In this document: one piece after another, positions 33,674 through 42,032 of the stretch | How positions within the stretch are numbered: the first letter of the stretch is position 1 | Layout of the letters: each line of letters opens with the position of its first letter | Assembly (NCBI GenBank): GCA_033811195.1 | Contig: JAPXOZ010000009.1 | Coordinates: 1 to 64,000 of the forward strand | Source: Cacconaster sp033811195 | Lineage (GTDB): Bacteria; Bacteroidota; Bacteroidia; Bacteroidales; UBA932 | DNA: 64,000 bases | Direction: 5' to 3' | The notes under the pieces: model-generated | The model's input: the letters and a program-made list of their open reading frames with translations, nothing else | What the model was told of the DNA's origin: nothing | Database searches by the model: none | Program-made: the position numbers and the translations under genes

Positions 33674-34189
33674 TTATTTTTCTTCATCCAATTTCTTAAA
33701 AGTTGAGGCTGGAACACCATACTCGGGCACAGGTCGAAAATGTTGTAGTTTGAAATCAGCATCCTTCTTTTCAAAAACTCCGTCATACCAGCCTCCGCTA
33801 CCTTTCTTTACCTGTTTCATTTGCTTGGTGTTTACCATAATTGAATCGGGTCCGTACCATCCACCATCATCCGTCCCCTCCAAATCTTTGGCAACAACCC
33901 AATAGTCTTCTCCCGGAAAATCGTTAAACTTTAATTCATAAGCTCCTCGAGCATCGGTCCTTACAGTATCATTCCCATAAGGTGTGTGACGCGATTTTTT
34001 GATGACTGCAATGTTTTTAATAGGCTTTTGTGACTCCTTGTCCGTTACTTTTCCCTTAATAATATGATCTGCCGATGGGACACCATATTCAGGTGCCGGG
34101 AGAAACCAGTCGCATCCGCTCATAATCCCTATAAGAGACAAAAGGAGGCTTAACAGTTTTCCGTATGTTTTCAAGGCTGCTTTTTTCAT
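33674..34189 (-). CDS. rSAM-associated putative lipoprotein, copy 2
   Basis: 171 residues from ATG 34189. The frame extends to 34207, but ATG 34189 gives MKKAALKTYGK, matching copy 1 position for position. Lipobox IMSGC places the lipid on Cys26. The layout equals copy 1: PEYGVPSADHIIKGKV, the beta-sandwich with YGNDTVRTDARGAYELKF, KQVKKGSGGWYDGVF and C-terminal PEYGVPASTFKK. The two are clearly tandem duplicates that have diverged mainly in loops. Copy 2 is first in the three-gene operon, behind a long leader with a TAATTTTG element at 34301-34294. Confidence 0.86.
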   Translation of the reverse strand: MKKAALKTYGKLLSLLLSLIGIMSGCDWFLPAPEYGVPSADHIIKGKVTDKESQKPIKNIAVIKKSRHTPYGNDTVRTDARGAYELKFNDFPGEDYWVVAKDLEGTDDGGWYGPDSIMVNTKQMKQVKKGSGGWYDGVFEKKDADFKLQHFRPVPEYGVPASTFKKLDEEK

Positions 34190-34293
34190 AACTCTCTGTC
34201 TGTGCACTGAGATTTTTTAAAAAAATACTTTTGTCTAATTACTATATATAATATACGCAGTTACTCACGGAATACTTCCATCACTATAGTTTA

Positions 34294-34301
34294 CAAAATT
34301 A
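34294..34301 (-). promoter_or_regulatory. Putative -7 element of the rSAM-lipoprotein operon
   Basis: The minus strand reads TAATTTTG. The leader to ATG 34189 would be about 95 nt. No clear -33 element is seen. Confidence 0.4.
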
Positions 34302-34364
34302 GGTAAAAACCATTGATTTGAATTGAATTTATCCAATGAGATTTATTAAATGTGAATAAAAATG

Positions 34365-34372
34365 TATTTTTG
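34365..34372 (+). promoter_or_regulatory. Putative -7 element for ftsE
   Basis: TATTTTTG matches TAnnTTTG 20 nt before the ftsE ATG at 34393; a TTTA at 34342-34345 is a weak -33 candidate. Confidence 0.4.
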
Positions 34373-34392
34373 CATTCAAACAAGGTTAAAAT

Positions 34393-35091
34393 ATGGAAGA
34401 CAACGATATTATTATAGAATTTGAAGATGTGGAGATCACAAATGGTGAAATTCCCGTCATAACTTCCCTAAACCTGACTATCCGTGAAGGAGAGTTTATA
34501 TATCTCACCGGCAAAGTAGGTAGCGGTAAAACCTCCATCATACGCACTATAACCGCAGAAAATCCGGTTACCACAGGCAGCGCCCGTGTGGGTAGTTTTG
34601 ATCTCTTCACCCTCAAGAAGAGAAAAATACCCTATCTTAGACGCAAAATAGGGGTTGTTTTCCAGGATTTTCAGCTCCTTATGGATAGGAGTGTGGAGGA
34701 TAATCTCCTTTTTGTCCTTAAATCTACCGGATGGAAAGATCGCAAACTGATGGAAGAGCGTATCAACAGTGTACTTGACGCGGTAGGAATGGCTAGCAAA
34801 GCTCACAAAATGCCACACCAGCTCTCCGGAGGCGAGCAACAGAGAGTAGCCATAGCCCGCGCTCTTCTCAACGAACCGCGCCTGATACTTGCAGACGAGC
34901 CCACAGGCAATCTCGATGGCGAGACAGCCGCAGGCATCATGAGCTTGCTTTTCGAGATCAACCGTACCCGTAAGACTGCCATCATCATGGTTACCCACAA
35001 TATGAATATCGTACGGGAGTATCCCGGAAGAATACTTGTTTGTGCCAACAATGAATGCAAAGAAATATCAACAGATAACAACCTGGTTTGA
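34393..35091 (+). CDS. ftsE: Cell-division ABC ATPase FtsE
   Basis: 232 residues with Walker A GKVGSGKTS (about 40-48), Q-loop VFQDFQLL, signature LSGGEQQRVAIARALL, Walker B LILADEP and the H-loop THN. FtsE partners the membrane protein FtsX to activate peptidoglycan hydrolases at the division site. FtsE and generic LolD/MacB-type ATPases are close; the RKIGVVFQDFQLL block and length favour FtsE. No ftsX is adjacent, which is usual in Bacteroidetes. The 3' end overlaps nth by 41 bp in another frame. Confidence 0.88.
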   Translation: MEDNDIIIEFEDVEITNGEIPVITSLNLTIREGEFIYLTGKVGSGKTSIIRTITAENPVTTGSARVGSFDLFTLKKRKIPYLRRKIGVVFQDFQLLMDRSVEDNLLFVLKSTGWKDRKLMEERINSVLDAVGMASKAHKMPHQLSGGEQQRVAIARALLNEPRLILADEPTGNLDGETAAGIMSLLFEINRTRKTAIIMVTHNMNIVREYPGRILVCANNECKEISTDNNLV

Positions 35092-35689
35092 GGCAAATAT
35101 GCCGGTAGCCGAAAGTGAGCTGGATTACAAAAATCCATTTCAGCTGTTGTGTGCCGTGATACTTTCAGCCCAGGCCACCGACAAGCGGGTCAATATGATT
35201 ACCCCCGAACTCTTCGAGCGTTTCCCCACACCCGAAGATATGGCCGCATCCAATGAGAATGAGATCTATCAGATTATACGCTCTATCACTTATCCCAATA
35301 GCAAAGCACGCCACCTGCTGGGGATGGCTCGAATGCTGGTGAGTGATTTTGGCTCTGTCGTACCTGACGATGTAGAAGAGTTACAGAAGCTCCCCGGCGT
35401 AGGACGCAAGACAGCCAATGTGGTAGCATCGGTCGTTTACAATAAACCGGTTATCGCGGTGGATACACATGTATTCCGTACCGCACGCCGACTGGGACTC
35501 TCATCAGGCAACACTGTGCTTGAGGTAGAAAAAGATCTGACCGCCGGCTTTCCGGAACATCTCCGTGCCAAAGCACATCACTGGCTAATCCTCCACGGCC
35601 GCTATATTTGTACAGCTAGAAAACAAAAGTGCGAATCCTGCGGACTCGCACCTTTTTGTGATTTTTTCAATCATAATAATAACTTCTGA
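35051..35689 (+). CDS. nth: Endonuclease III
   Basis: 212 residues from ATG 35051, which lies inside the end of ftsE. The helix-hairpin-helix LPGVGRKTANVV contains the catalytic Lys120, and AVDTHVFR supplies Asp138. A [4Fe-4S] cluster is bound by C-X6-C-X2-C-X5-C (Cys187, 194, 197, 203). The enzyme removes oxidised pyrimidines and nicks the DNA (beta-lyase). Its TGA abuts the stop of the convergent gene with no base between. Confidence 0.96.
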   Translation: MNAKKYQQITTWFEANMPVAESELDYKNPFQLLCAVILSAQATDKRVNMITPELFERFPTPEDMAASNENEIYQIIRSITYPNSKARHLLGMARMLVSDFGSVVPDDVEELQKLPGVGRKTANVVASVVYNKPVIAVDTHVFRTARRLGLSSGNTVLEVEKDLTAGFPEHLRAKAHHWLILHGRYICTARKQKCESCGLAPFCDFFNHNNNF

Positions 35690-36172
35690 TTAGAACCTCT
35701 TTGTAACGCCAATATAGGATCTGTAAGGCGCCGCATCAAATAGAATGAATCCTATGTTGTATTTGCCGTCTGCAAATATGCCCCAGCCGTTAGGGAAGTT
35801 GTACTCTATACCTGCGCCCAAGTCTAAGCCAAGGTGAAAATCCATATTACCAAATCCTATACTCGCGCCAATAATGGGGTAAACATTGAGGCCGTCAACG
35901 AGATTTATCAAGTAGTGGAACCCCACATCAAAACCAAGGCAAACGACCTTATCAATAAATACATCGAAACCTGCCCTCCCTCTGAAGTTATTGGCACAAA
36001 AATCACCATGGAGACCAACGGTTGGGCCTAAAAATGCATAACCTATATGTCCACCCATTGCGCCAAATTTATTGGAGGTTTTGTGAACCTTCTGACCTTC
36101 AACAGTTGTCTGGGCTGACAAGGATGAAGCACCGATGAGTGCAACCGCCAGTAAGATGATTATTTTCTTCAT
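35690..36172 (-). CDS. Small outer-membrane beta-barrel protein
   Basis: 160 residues with a signal peptide (about 21 residues, SLSAQ). The mature part has glycine-rich beta strands (GHIGYAFLGPTVGLHGDF, FDVGFHYLINLV, DLGAGIEYNFPNGWGIFADGKYNIGF, in blocks) and ends with Phe, as in small Bacteroidetes OmpA/PorT-like barrels. Function unknown. It is probably monocistronic; its stop directly abuts the nth stop. Confidence 0.75.
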   Translation of the reverse strand: MKKIIILLAVALIGASSLSAQTTVEGQKVHKTSNKFGAMGGHIGYAFLGPTVGLHGDFCANNFRGRAGFDVFIDKVVCLGFDVGFHYLINLVDGLNVYPIIGASIGFGNMDFHLGLDLGAGIEYNFPNGWGIFADGKYNIGFILFDAAPYRSYIGVTKRF

Positions 36173-36268
36173 TTGATAAAATTTATTAGTTAAACTTTCA
36201 AATTTGATGTACCTTTATTATCCGGTACGGTAAACAAATGTAACACTTTTTTAAAAATCTTATATTTT

Positions 36269-37180
36269 TTGAAGAGTAATCCTGACATATTCAATACCAC
36301 CCTTTCCGACTTCAGATCCTGTCTCAAACTGGAAAGATCCTTGTCTGACAATACCATAGCCGGATACAACTCAGATTGTTCAAAATTTTTCGCATTTCTG
36401 AAGGAAAAGGGTATTATTTCACCGGAGGCTGCCTCATCTGAAGATATCTCGGAATATCTTACGCGTGTGACAACCGCAGGTCTTTCCAAGAGGAGCCAAT
36501 CCCGTCTGGTCAGTTCCCTAAAGTCACTCTATCGCTTTTTAGAGAGCGAAGGGAGGCTCAAGGAGAATCCCTGCGACAGAATTGACACCCCAAAGTCAGG
36601 CAAATATCTTCCTGATGTGCTCTCTGTTGAGGAGGTAGAGCGCATCATAGATTCTGTTGACCTTTCAAAAAGCGAAGGACAACGCAACAAGAGCATCATT
36701 GAGGTACTTTACTCCTGCGGATTGAGGGTGAGCGAACTGGTGGGTCTGCGCATCAGCGACCTCTTTTTGGCCGAGCAGTTTATTCGAGTCACCGGCAAGG
36801 GCTCCAAGCAGCGTCTGGTACCCATTGGAGAGCCGGCAGTACGGAGCATATCTCTATATATAAGTATACGTAACTTGGGGCCGGTAGCCAAGGGAGCGGA
36901 GGATATACTCTTTCTCAACCGCCGCGGAGGCAGGCTCACGCGGGAAATGATTTTTTTGATTGTTCGCCGACAAGCGGAAATTGCCGGCATCCGCAAAAAT
37001 GTCTCTCCTCACACCTTCAGGCACTCTTTTGCCTCTCATCTGGTAGAAAACGGAGCTGATTTACGCGTTGTACAGGAAATGCTCGGTCACGAAAGCATAC
37101 TTACCACAGAGATTTACACACATATTGATACAAAAAAATGGCAGCAAACTATTCTCCAATTTCACCCCAAAAGAAAATAA
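36269..37180 (+). CDS. xerD: Site-specific tyrosine recombinase XerD
   Basis: 303 residues from TTG 36269; no ATG lies before the core SAM-like domain. The tyrosine-recombinase residues are Arg153 (CGLRVSE), His248 and Arg251 (PHTFRHSFASHL), His274 (LGHES) and Tyr283 (IYTH). XerC/XerD resolve chromosome dimers at dif; the N-terminal core-binding domain and length match XerD. Nothing nearby looks mobile, and the context (nth, ftsE) is housekeeping, which speaks against a phage or transposon integrase. Confidence 0.93.
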   Translation: MKSNPDIFNTTLSDFRSCLKLERSLSDNTIAGYNSDCSKFFAFLKEKGIISPEAASSEDISEYLTRVTTAGLSKRSQSRLVSSLKSLYRFLESEGRLKENPCDRIDTPKSGKYLPDVLSVEEVERIIDSVDLSKSEGQRNKSIIEVLYSCGLRVSELVGLRISDLFLAEQFIRVTGKGSKQRLVPIGEPAVRSISLYISIRNLGPVAKGAEDILFLNRRGGRLTREMIFLIVRRQAEIAGIRKNVSPHTFRHSFASHLVENGADLRVVQEMLGHESILTTEIYTHIDTKKWQQTILQFHPKRK

Positions 37181-37253
37181 TTTTTGCTACCTTTACAAAT
37201 TGGATTTCGAAATGGAATTATAACACAACACTTAACTTATATTTATTCAAATT

Positions 37254-38450
37254 ATGGCTTACACCACTACAACTAAACAGAGCTATGGAAACAGGGTTTC
37301 CAAATCCTTCAAGGGTATCGGTAGCGGTATCCTGCTTTTCATTATAGGTACGATATTGCTGTTTTGGAACGAAGGCAGGACAGTTAAAGTTAAACGTGCT
37401 ATAAATCAGGCAGAGGATGTGACTGTGGAGATGCCAGATATCTCCCGAATCGATCCCCAATTTGAAGGTAAGATGATACACGCTATAGGCGAAGCATCCA
37501 CATCTGAAGTTCTTAGCGACGGACTTTTTGGTATTTCACTAAATGCCATCAATCTATCTCGCAGCGTAGAATACTATCAGTGGACCGAGCAGAGTAAAGA
37601 GGAGAAAAAAGAGAAAATAGGAGGCGGTCAAGAGATTACAACTACATATACCTACAGCAAGAAATGGGTCTCTTCACCTATCAACTCTTCAGAATTCGCC
37701 GATCCTGATTACCAGAATTCCAACTTTGTACTCACCACTATTGAATCAAACCAGGTTGTTGCCAATGTAGTTGAATTCGGAGCCTACAAACTCCCTCCCT
37801 TCCTCAAGTACGGCATCAGAAGTTCAGAAGAGGCCACTCCCCAGCTCACCGAAGAGATGATCAATGAGTGGAACGAGGTGATCCGGAAGAAAGACAGTTC
37901 CGCTATAATTACAGTGAGTGCAGGCCAGGCCTATTTAGGACGCGATGTCAACAACCCTGATGTGGGCGATGTGAGAGTGACATTCGGATATACCCCCACT
38001 CCACAAACAGTATCGATACTTGCGGCAGTAGTTGGAGATACATTCGGTGAGTTTGTGGCCAAAAACGGCAAAAATTTCTCCCGAATTGAACTAGGTTCTG
38101 TTCCCGCTGCAAAAATGTATGACGCAGCTCAAAAAGAGAACAAGATCATTGCCTGGATCCTTCGTATCCTTGCAGTTTTACTGATTATTGGAGGTCTTAA
38201 GGGTATCTTCAACTTCCTCAGTACCATATTCGCTGTAGTTCCATTTATACGCAGGGTTCTTGCTGCGGGAATCAACTTTGTCTGCACAGTAGTCGGTCTG
38301 ATATGGAGCCTGCTGATATTCGTCATAGCCTGGATTTCCTACCGTCCCGCACTCGGCATCACCTTCCTTGTTTTAATCGCTGCACTTATAGTTCTTCTTG
38401 TAATGCGCTCAAGGAAAAAGAAGAACACTCCCGCTGAAATGCCCTCATGA
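37254..38450 (+). CDS. TMEM43-family membrane protein
   Basis: 398 residues. One membrane segment near the N-terminus (about 24-41, GSGILLFIIGTILLFWNEGR) is followed by a large extracytoplasmic domain and four C-terminal membrane segments (about 300-390). This is the layout of TMEM43 (LUMA), a family known from animals and scattered bacteria. Function in bacteria is not established. It is translationally coupled (ATGA) to the lipoprotein at 38447 and leads a run of four envelope genes ending with the DUF2207 protein. Confidence 0.85.
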   Translation: MAYTTTTKQSYGNRVSKSFKGIGSGILLFIIGTILLFWNEGRTVKVKRAINQAEDVTVEMPDISRIDPQFEGKMIHAIGEASTSEVLSDGLFGISLNAINLSRSVEYYQWTEQSKEEKKEKIGGGQEITTTYTYSKKWVSSPINSSEFADPDYQNSNFVLTTIESNQVVANVVEFGAYKLPPFLKYGIRSSEEATPQLTEEMINEWNEVIRKKDSSAIITVSAGQAYLGRDVNNPDVGDVRVTFGYTPTPQTVSILAAVVGDTFGEFVAKNGKNFSRIELGSVPAAKMYDAAQKENKIIAWILRILAVLLIIGGLKGIFNFLSTIFAVVPFIRRVLAAGINFVCTVVGLIWSLLIFVIAWISYRPALGITFLVLIAALIVLLVMRSRKKKNTPAEMPS

Positions 38451-39691
38451 GAAAAGCAGAAATGAAGAACAAGGTATTTTTGATTTGTATTCTGACTACA
38501 GCTTTGATTGCAGGATGTTCAACAAAGGGGGGAAAGAGTCCTCAAACAACTGCCGGAATAAAAGAGAATCCATATAAAGGGTTTTTGACGCGTGCCGATT
38601 TCGGACTCAAAGGTCCCGTCAAGTCTTTTACCGAGACCAGATACTATGATATGCAACCATTCTCACGCACATGGAACTTTGACATTGAGGGCAGAGTCAT
38701 TTCTATTGTTGAAGAGGATGTACACCCCCAGACACGTCTTGAAATAAGTATCGATAAAAAAGGAAATCCTATTGATACGATTTTTTCTTTTACCGACTTT
38801 CTGCAATATGCCTTCGATATGGAGGCCAGCACTTATCTTTCTGATGGAAGACCTCTTTCTGAGGTATATAGAATGGATGGAGAGCTAGCTGAAGTATATA
38901 ATTACACCTACGACAACAACGGACGCTGCATAAGAAAAGATATTGTTGAAAGTAATGGTGAAACCAGAGGCTCTTACCTCTATTCATACGACGAGCATGG
39001 CAACCTTACAAACGAACAGTATAGAAGCAGAAAATATGCAGTCGATGGTAACGAACTACTCTTAGAGATTGTAAACACATACGACAGCAATGGCAACCTG
39101 ATCGAGACCAGCCATTATAATGTAGGCAAACTCGAGCTAAGAGATATAATGTATTATAATGACAAAGGAGATCTGTTACGCCACTATTCCGAGTACGAGG
39201 GGGGATTTGCTACCGAGATTCTCTATACCTTTGACAAAGAGGGCAGGAACAACGGCGATAGGTTCTATTCCATTGAAGATGACCGGCGTGTGATAATGGC
39301 TCGAGATAGCACATTTATTGACGAAGCCGGATACAGACATGAGGAGCACTACACTTGGACCGGCGGTCTGCACACCAGTGAGGCCATTTTTGACAAAGAG
39401 GGAAAAATGGTGGAATACAATTACTATGGCGAATTTGCTCAGGAGTCCCGTATTCCTGACAATACCATCACTTTCCATTATGGTAAGGAGGGCTATCTTA
39501 GCAAAGCCGACCTCAAAAGCCAATATGACGTAGTCCCCTACTATTTCGGAGAGAGTGATGGTTTCGGCAACTGGATACGCCGCTCTCTACCCCCTGAAGA
39601 GGTATTTGATACCTTTGGTATCGGCATAGAGGAATTTGACTATTTTCTCAGGCATTATGAAAGAACATATACCTATTATGAAGAGGACTAA
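38447..39691 (+). CDS. Lipoprotein with YD/RHS-like repeats
   Basis: 414 residues; ATG 38447 overlaps the TMEM43 stop, ATG 38462 (MKNKVFLICIL) is equally possible. The lipobox is LIAGC. The mature chain is a series of YD-like repeats (YNYTYDNNGRCIRK, YLYSYDEHGNLTNE, NTYDSNGNLIE, MYYNDKGDLLRH, YTFDKEGR), each about 20 residues, which form beta-strand spirals in RHS/teneurin proteins. There is no toxin tip. It may be a surface or periplasmic binding scaffold. The link to TMEM43 and LemA is by position only. Confidence 0.82.
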   Translation: MRKAEMKNKVFLICILTTALIAGCSTKGGKSPQTTAGIKENPYKGFLTRADFGLKGPVKSFTETRYYDMQPFSRTWNFDIEGRVISIVEEDVHPQTRLEISIDKKGNPIDTIFSFTDFLQYAFDMEASTYLSDGRPLSEVYRMDGELAEVYNYTYDNNGRCIRKDIVESNGETRGSYLYSYDEHGNLTNEQYRSRKYAVDGNELLLEIVNTYDSNGNLIETSHYNVGKLELRDIMYYNDKGDLLRHYSEYEGGFATEILYTFDKEGRNNGDRFYSIEDDRRVIMARDSTFIDEAGYRHEEHYTWTGGLHTSEAIFDKEGKMVEYNYYGEFAQESRIPDNTITFHYGKEGYLSKADLKSQYDVVPYYFGESDGFGNWIRRSLPPEEVFDTFGIGIEEFDYFLRHYERTYTYYEED

Positions 39692-39728
39692 GGCTATAAG
39701 TATTAACTAACATATTAAATTTTATTCT

Positions 39729-40280
39729 ATGATAACAACATTGATTGTGATAGGGATCCTTGCTATTTTGATAATCTGGGTAATTTCCGTACAAAGGAAT
39801 CTTATCAGCAAGGAAGAATTGTGCAAAAATGCAATGAGCCAGATAGGCGTTCAAATGTCGAGCCGCTGGGATGCACTTACAGCACTCGCAGAACTCATCA
39901 AATCCTATGACGAACACGAGTATAAAACACTCAGAGATGTCATTTCACAACGTTCAAGCATTACCGGAAGCAGCTCGGCTGCCGATGCCAACATGCAAGA
40001 AACCATTCTTACGGATGCCATGAGACGAATAGCCGTTGTAGTTGAACAGTACCCCAATCTCAAAGCAAATGAGATGTATGTCAAGACTATGGACAGCGTC
40101 AATTTGTATGAAAATCAGGTACGTATGAGCCGCATGGTCTACAATGACAGCGTAACCAACTATAACCGCCTCATCCGTCAAATTCCTTCCAATATCGTAG
40201 CTTCATTGTTCGGCTTCAAATCCAAAGATTATCTCGAGGAGAATCAGGCCAAGACCGAAATGCCCTCAATGAAAAAGTAA
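39729..40280 (+). CDS. lemA: LemA family protein
   Basis: 183 residues. One N-terminal membrane anchor (about 2-20) is followed by a long helical coiled domain with the LemA pattern (NLISKEELCKNAMSQIGVQM, YPNLKANEMY, ENQVRMSRMVYNDSVTNYN, SLFGF). LemA proteins face the cytoplasm or periplasm as helical bundles of unknown role and usually neighbour a DUF2207 or TPM-domain membrane protein, as here. TAATG overlap couples it to the next gene. Confidence 0.94.
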   Translation: MITTLIVIGILAILIIWVISVQRNLISKEELCKNAMSQIGVQMSSRWDALTALAELIKSYDEHEYKTLRDVISQRSSITGSSSAADANMQETILTDAMRRIAVVVEQYPNLKANEMYVKTMDSVNLYENQVRMSRMVYNDSVTNYNRLIRQIPSNIVASLFGFKSKDYLEENQAKTEMPSMKK

Positions 40281-41977
40281 TGAAACGTCTGTTGCTCATA
40301 TTTTTAACCGCAATTGTCGCTTTTACGGCGACTGCGGCCGATCCCGCCATTCGGGATATCGATATAACATATATCCTCACACCTGAAGGCCATGCACGGG
40401 TGACTGAAGTGTGGGATGTCACAGTTGCCAGTGGCACCGAGTGGTATCTGGTCAAATACGATATGGGATCTCACGTTTCAATTACAGAATTCTCCGTGAC
40501 CGATGAGAATGGTGTCAATTTCATAAATGAGGGGAGTTGGGATTTAGATCGTAGTCTCCAGCAGAAAGCCGGAAAATGCGGTATTTACCACAAGGGAGGT
40601 GATGATTACGAATTGTGCTGGGGTGTAGGCTCCTATGGAGACCATACATACACCGTAAAGTATATCATCAACAATTTTATATTGTCAATGAATGATTATG
40701 ATGCGCTTCATTTCCAGTTCATCTCACCCGAACTCTCCTCCACTCCGGAACATGCGAAGGTTACTGTCAAATATCAGGATGATCTCTTCCAACTGGATAC
40801 CTCCAACACTCTAATTTGGGGTTTTGGGTATGAAGGCACCTGTGAATTCATAGATGGTGCAATTGTAGCCGAATCCGATGCCGTTTTCAAAAGAAAGAGC
40901 TCAGTAATAATACTGGCCCGCTTCGATAAAAATATGTTCCATGGCCTTGTAAATACCGACGACCGTTTATTTGAAGAGCGGCACGCAATTGCGATGAAGG
41001 GAAGCCACTTTGATGGTGAGCCTTCTGACTATTCAGACTTTGAAGCTAAAGACGCCATTATTCCAATTCTATGGACACTAGCAATTATCCTAGCCGGCGT
41101 AGGCATAGGCAAACAGAGAAAGAAATTTAATAATGTATCCAACTTTGGTGTGAAAAACGTCAAGGAGATTAAATGGTGCAGGGAGATCCCATACAATGGA
41201 AACCTGCTTGCCACCAATTATGTTGTTGAAAAAGCTCCCGCTTTTTTTAATTCTCGGAATAAAAATGCTATCGCTTCTGCTTACATTCTGAGGATGATAC
41301 AGCAAAATGTCCTTATTGCAAGCAAGGACGCCAACGGGAAAAGTATAATCTCTTTTAATGAGAACGCAAACCTTGACAAGCTTGAGTCTCCGGAAAAGTC
41401 ACTTTTCAATATGATGAAGCAGGCCAGTGGAGCAAACAAGATCCTTGAAGACAAGGAGTTTTCACAATGGGCCAAAAAAAATAAAAGCACGCTGATTAGC
41501 TGGACAAATTCCATCAGCAATAAAGGTATCAAAGCTTTGGAAGAGGGGGGCTATTTCTCAAACCACAAGTTCACCCCTTCAGGTGTACAGGCCAACAACA
41601 AAGTATTGGGGTTTTTCAAGTATCTGCTCGACTTTACGCTTATCAATGAAAGAAGATCGGCTGAGGTACATCTGTGGCAAGATTATCTGGTGTTTGCCGC
41701 CCTTTTCGGCATTGCCAACAAAGTAGCGAAAGAACTCAAGGACATTGACCCTGTAGCATTCGAGAAAGCAGTCAACTACGATTTTGATACATTCTCAACC
41801 ATTCTCCACCAGACGAGAATGCTTTCCAATGCAATCACGCTGAACTCATATGCGACCTCTTCCTATTCGGGTGGCTCTTTCTCAGGCACAAGCTCCTGGA
41901 GCGGTGGTGGTGGAAGCTCTTCATTCGGTGGTGGCGGAGGATTTTCCGGCGGCGGATCTGGTGGCGGAAGCAGATAA
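40280..41977 (+). CDS. DUF2207 membrane protein with Gly/Ser-rich tail
   Basis: 565 residues. A signal peptide (about 20 residues) leads into an immunoglobulin-like DUF2207 domain (about 22-240), one membrane segment (about 259-276), a cytoplasmic winged-helix-like region and a low-complexity Gly-Ser tail (last 35 residues). DUF2207 proteins pair with LemA in many phyla; function unknown. The tail is typical of the family. It ends 7 nt before the -33 element of the next promoter. A frame running out of its 3' end into the M23 gene (41850) is not the real M23 start. Confidence 0.85.
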   Translation: MKRLLLIFLTAIVAFTATAADPAIRDIDITYILTPEGHARVTEVWDVTVASGTEWYLVKYDMGSHVSITEFSVTDENGVNFINEGSWDLDRSLQQKAGKCGIYHKGGDDYELCWGVGSYGDHTYTVKYIINNFILSMNDYDALHFQFISPELSSTPEHAKVTVKYQDDLFQLDTSNTLIWGFGYEGTCEFIDGAIVAESDAVFKRKSSVIILARFDKNMFHGLVNTDDRLFEERHAIAMKGSHFDGEPSDYSDFEAKDAIIPILWTLAIILAGVGIGKQRKKFNNVSNFGVKNVKEIKWCREIPYNGNLLATNYVVEKAPAFFNSRNKNAIASAYILRMIQQNVLIASKDANGKSIISFNENANLDKLESPEKSLFNMMKQASGANKILEDKEFSQWAKKNKSTLISWTNSISNKGIKALEEGGYFSNHKFTPSGVQANNKVLGFFKYLLDFTLINERRSAEVHLWQDYLVFAALFGIANKVAKELKDIDPVAFEKAVNYDFDTFSTILHQTRMLSNAITLNSYATSSYSGGSFSGTSSWSGGGGSSSFGGGGGFSGGGSGGGSR

Positions 41978-41983
41978 ATTTCA

Positions 41984-42015
41984 TTTGCCTGACTATCAAA
42001 AAAAAATTACCTTTG
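41984..42015 (+). promoter_or_regulatory. Consensus promoter for the M23 peptidase
   Basis: TTTG (41984-41987), 20 nt, TACCTTTG (42008-42015), a perfect match. Transcription near 42022 leaves only about 11-14 nt before ATG 42033/42036, an almost leaderless mRNA. Confidence 0.75.
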
Positions 42016-42032
42016 CGACTAAAAGAGATAAT

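Noticed and set aside
36269..37180. XerD as a mobile-element integrase
   Set aside because: Housekeeping neighbours, no attachment-site repeats, no cargo or phage genes nearby.
41850..42032. N-terminal extension of the M23 gene
   Set aside because: It reads through the Gly/Ser tail of the previous gene in another frame; a perfect promoter lies between it and ATG 42033.
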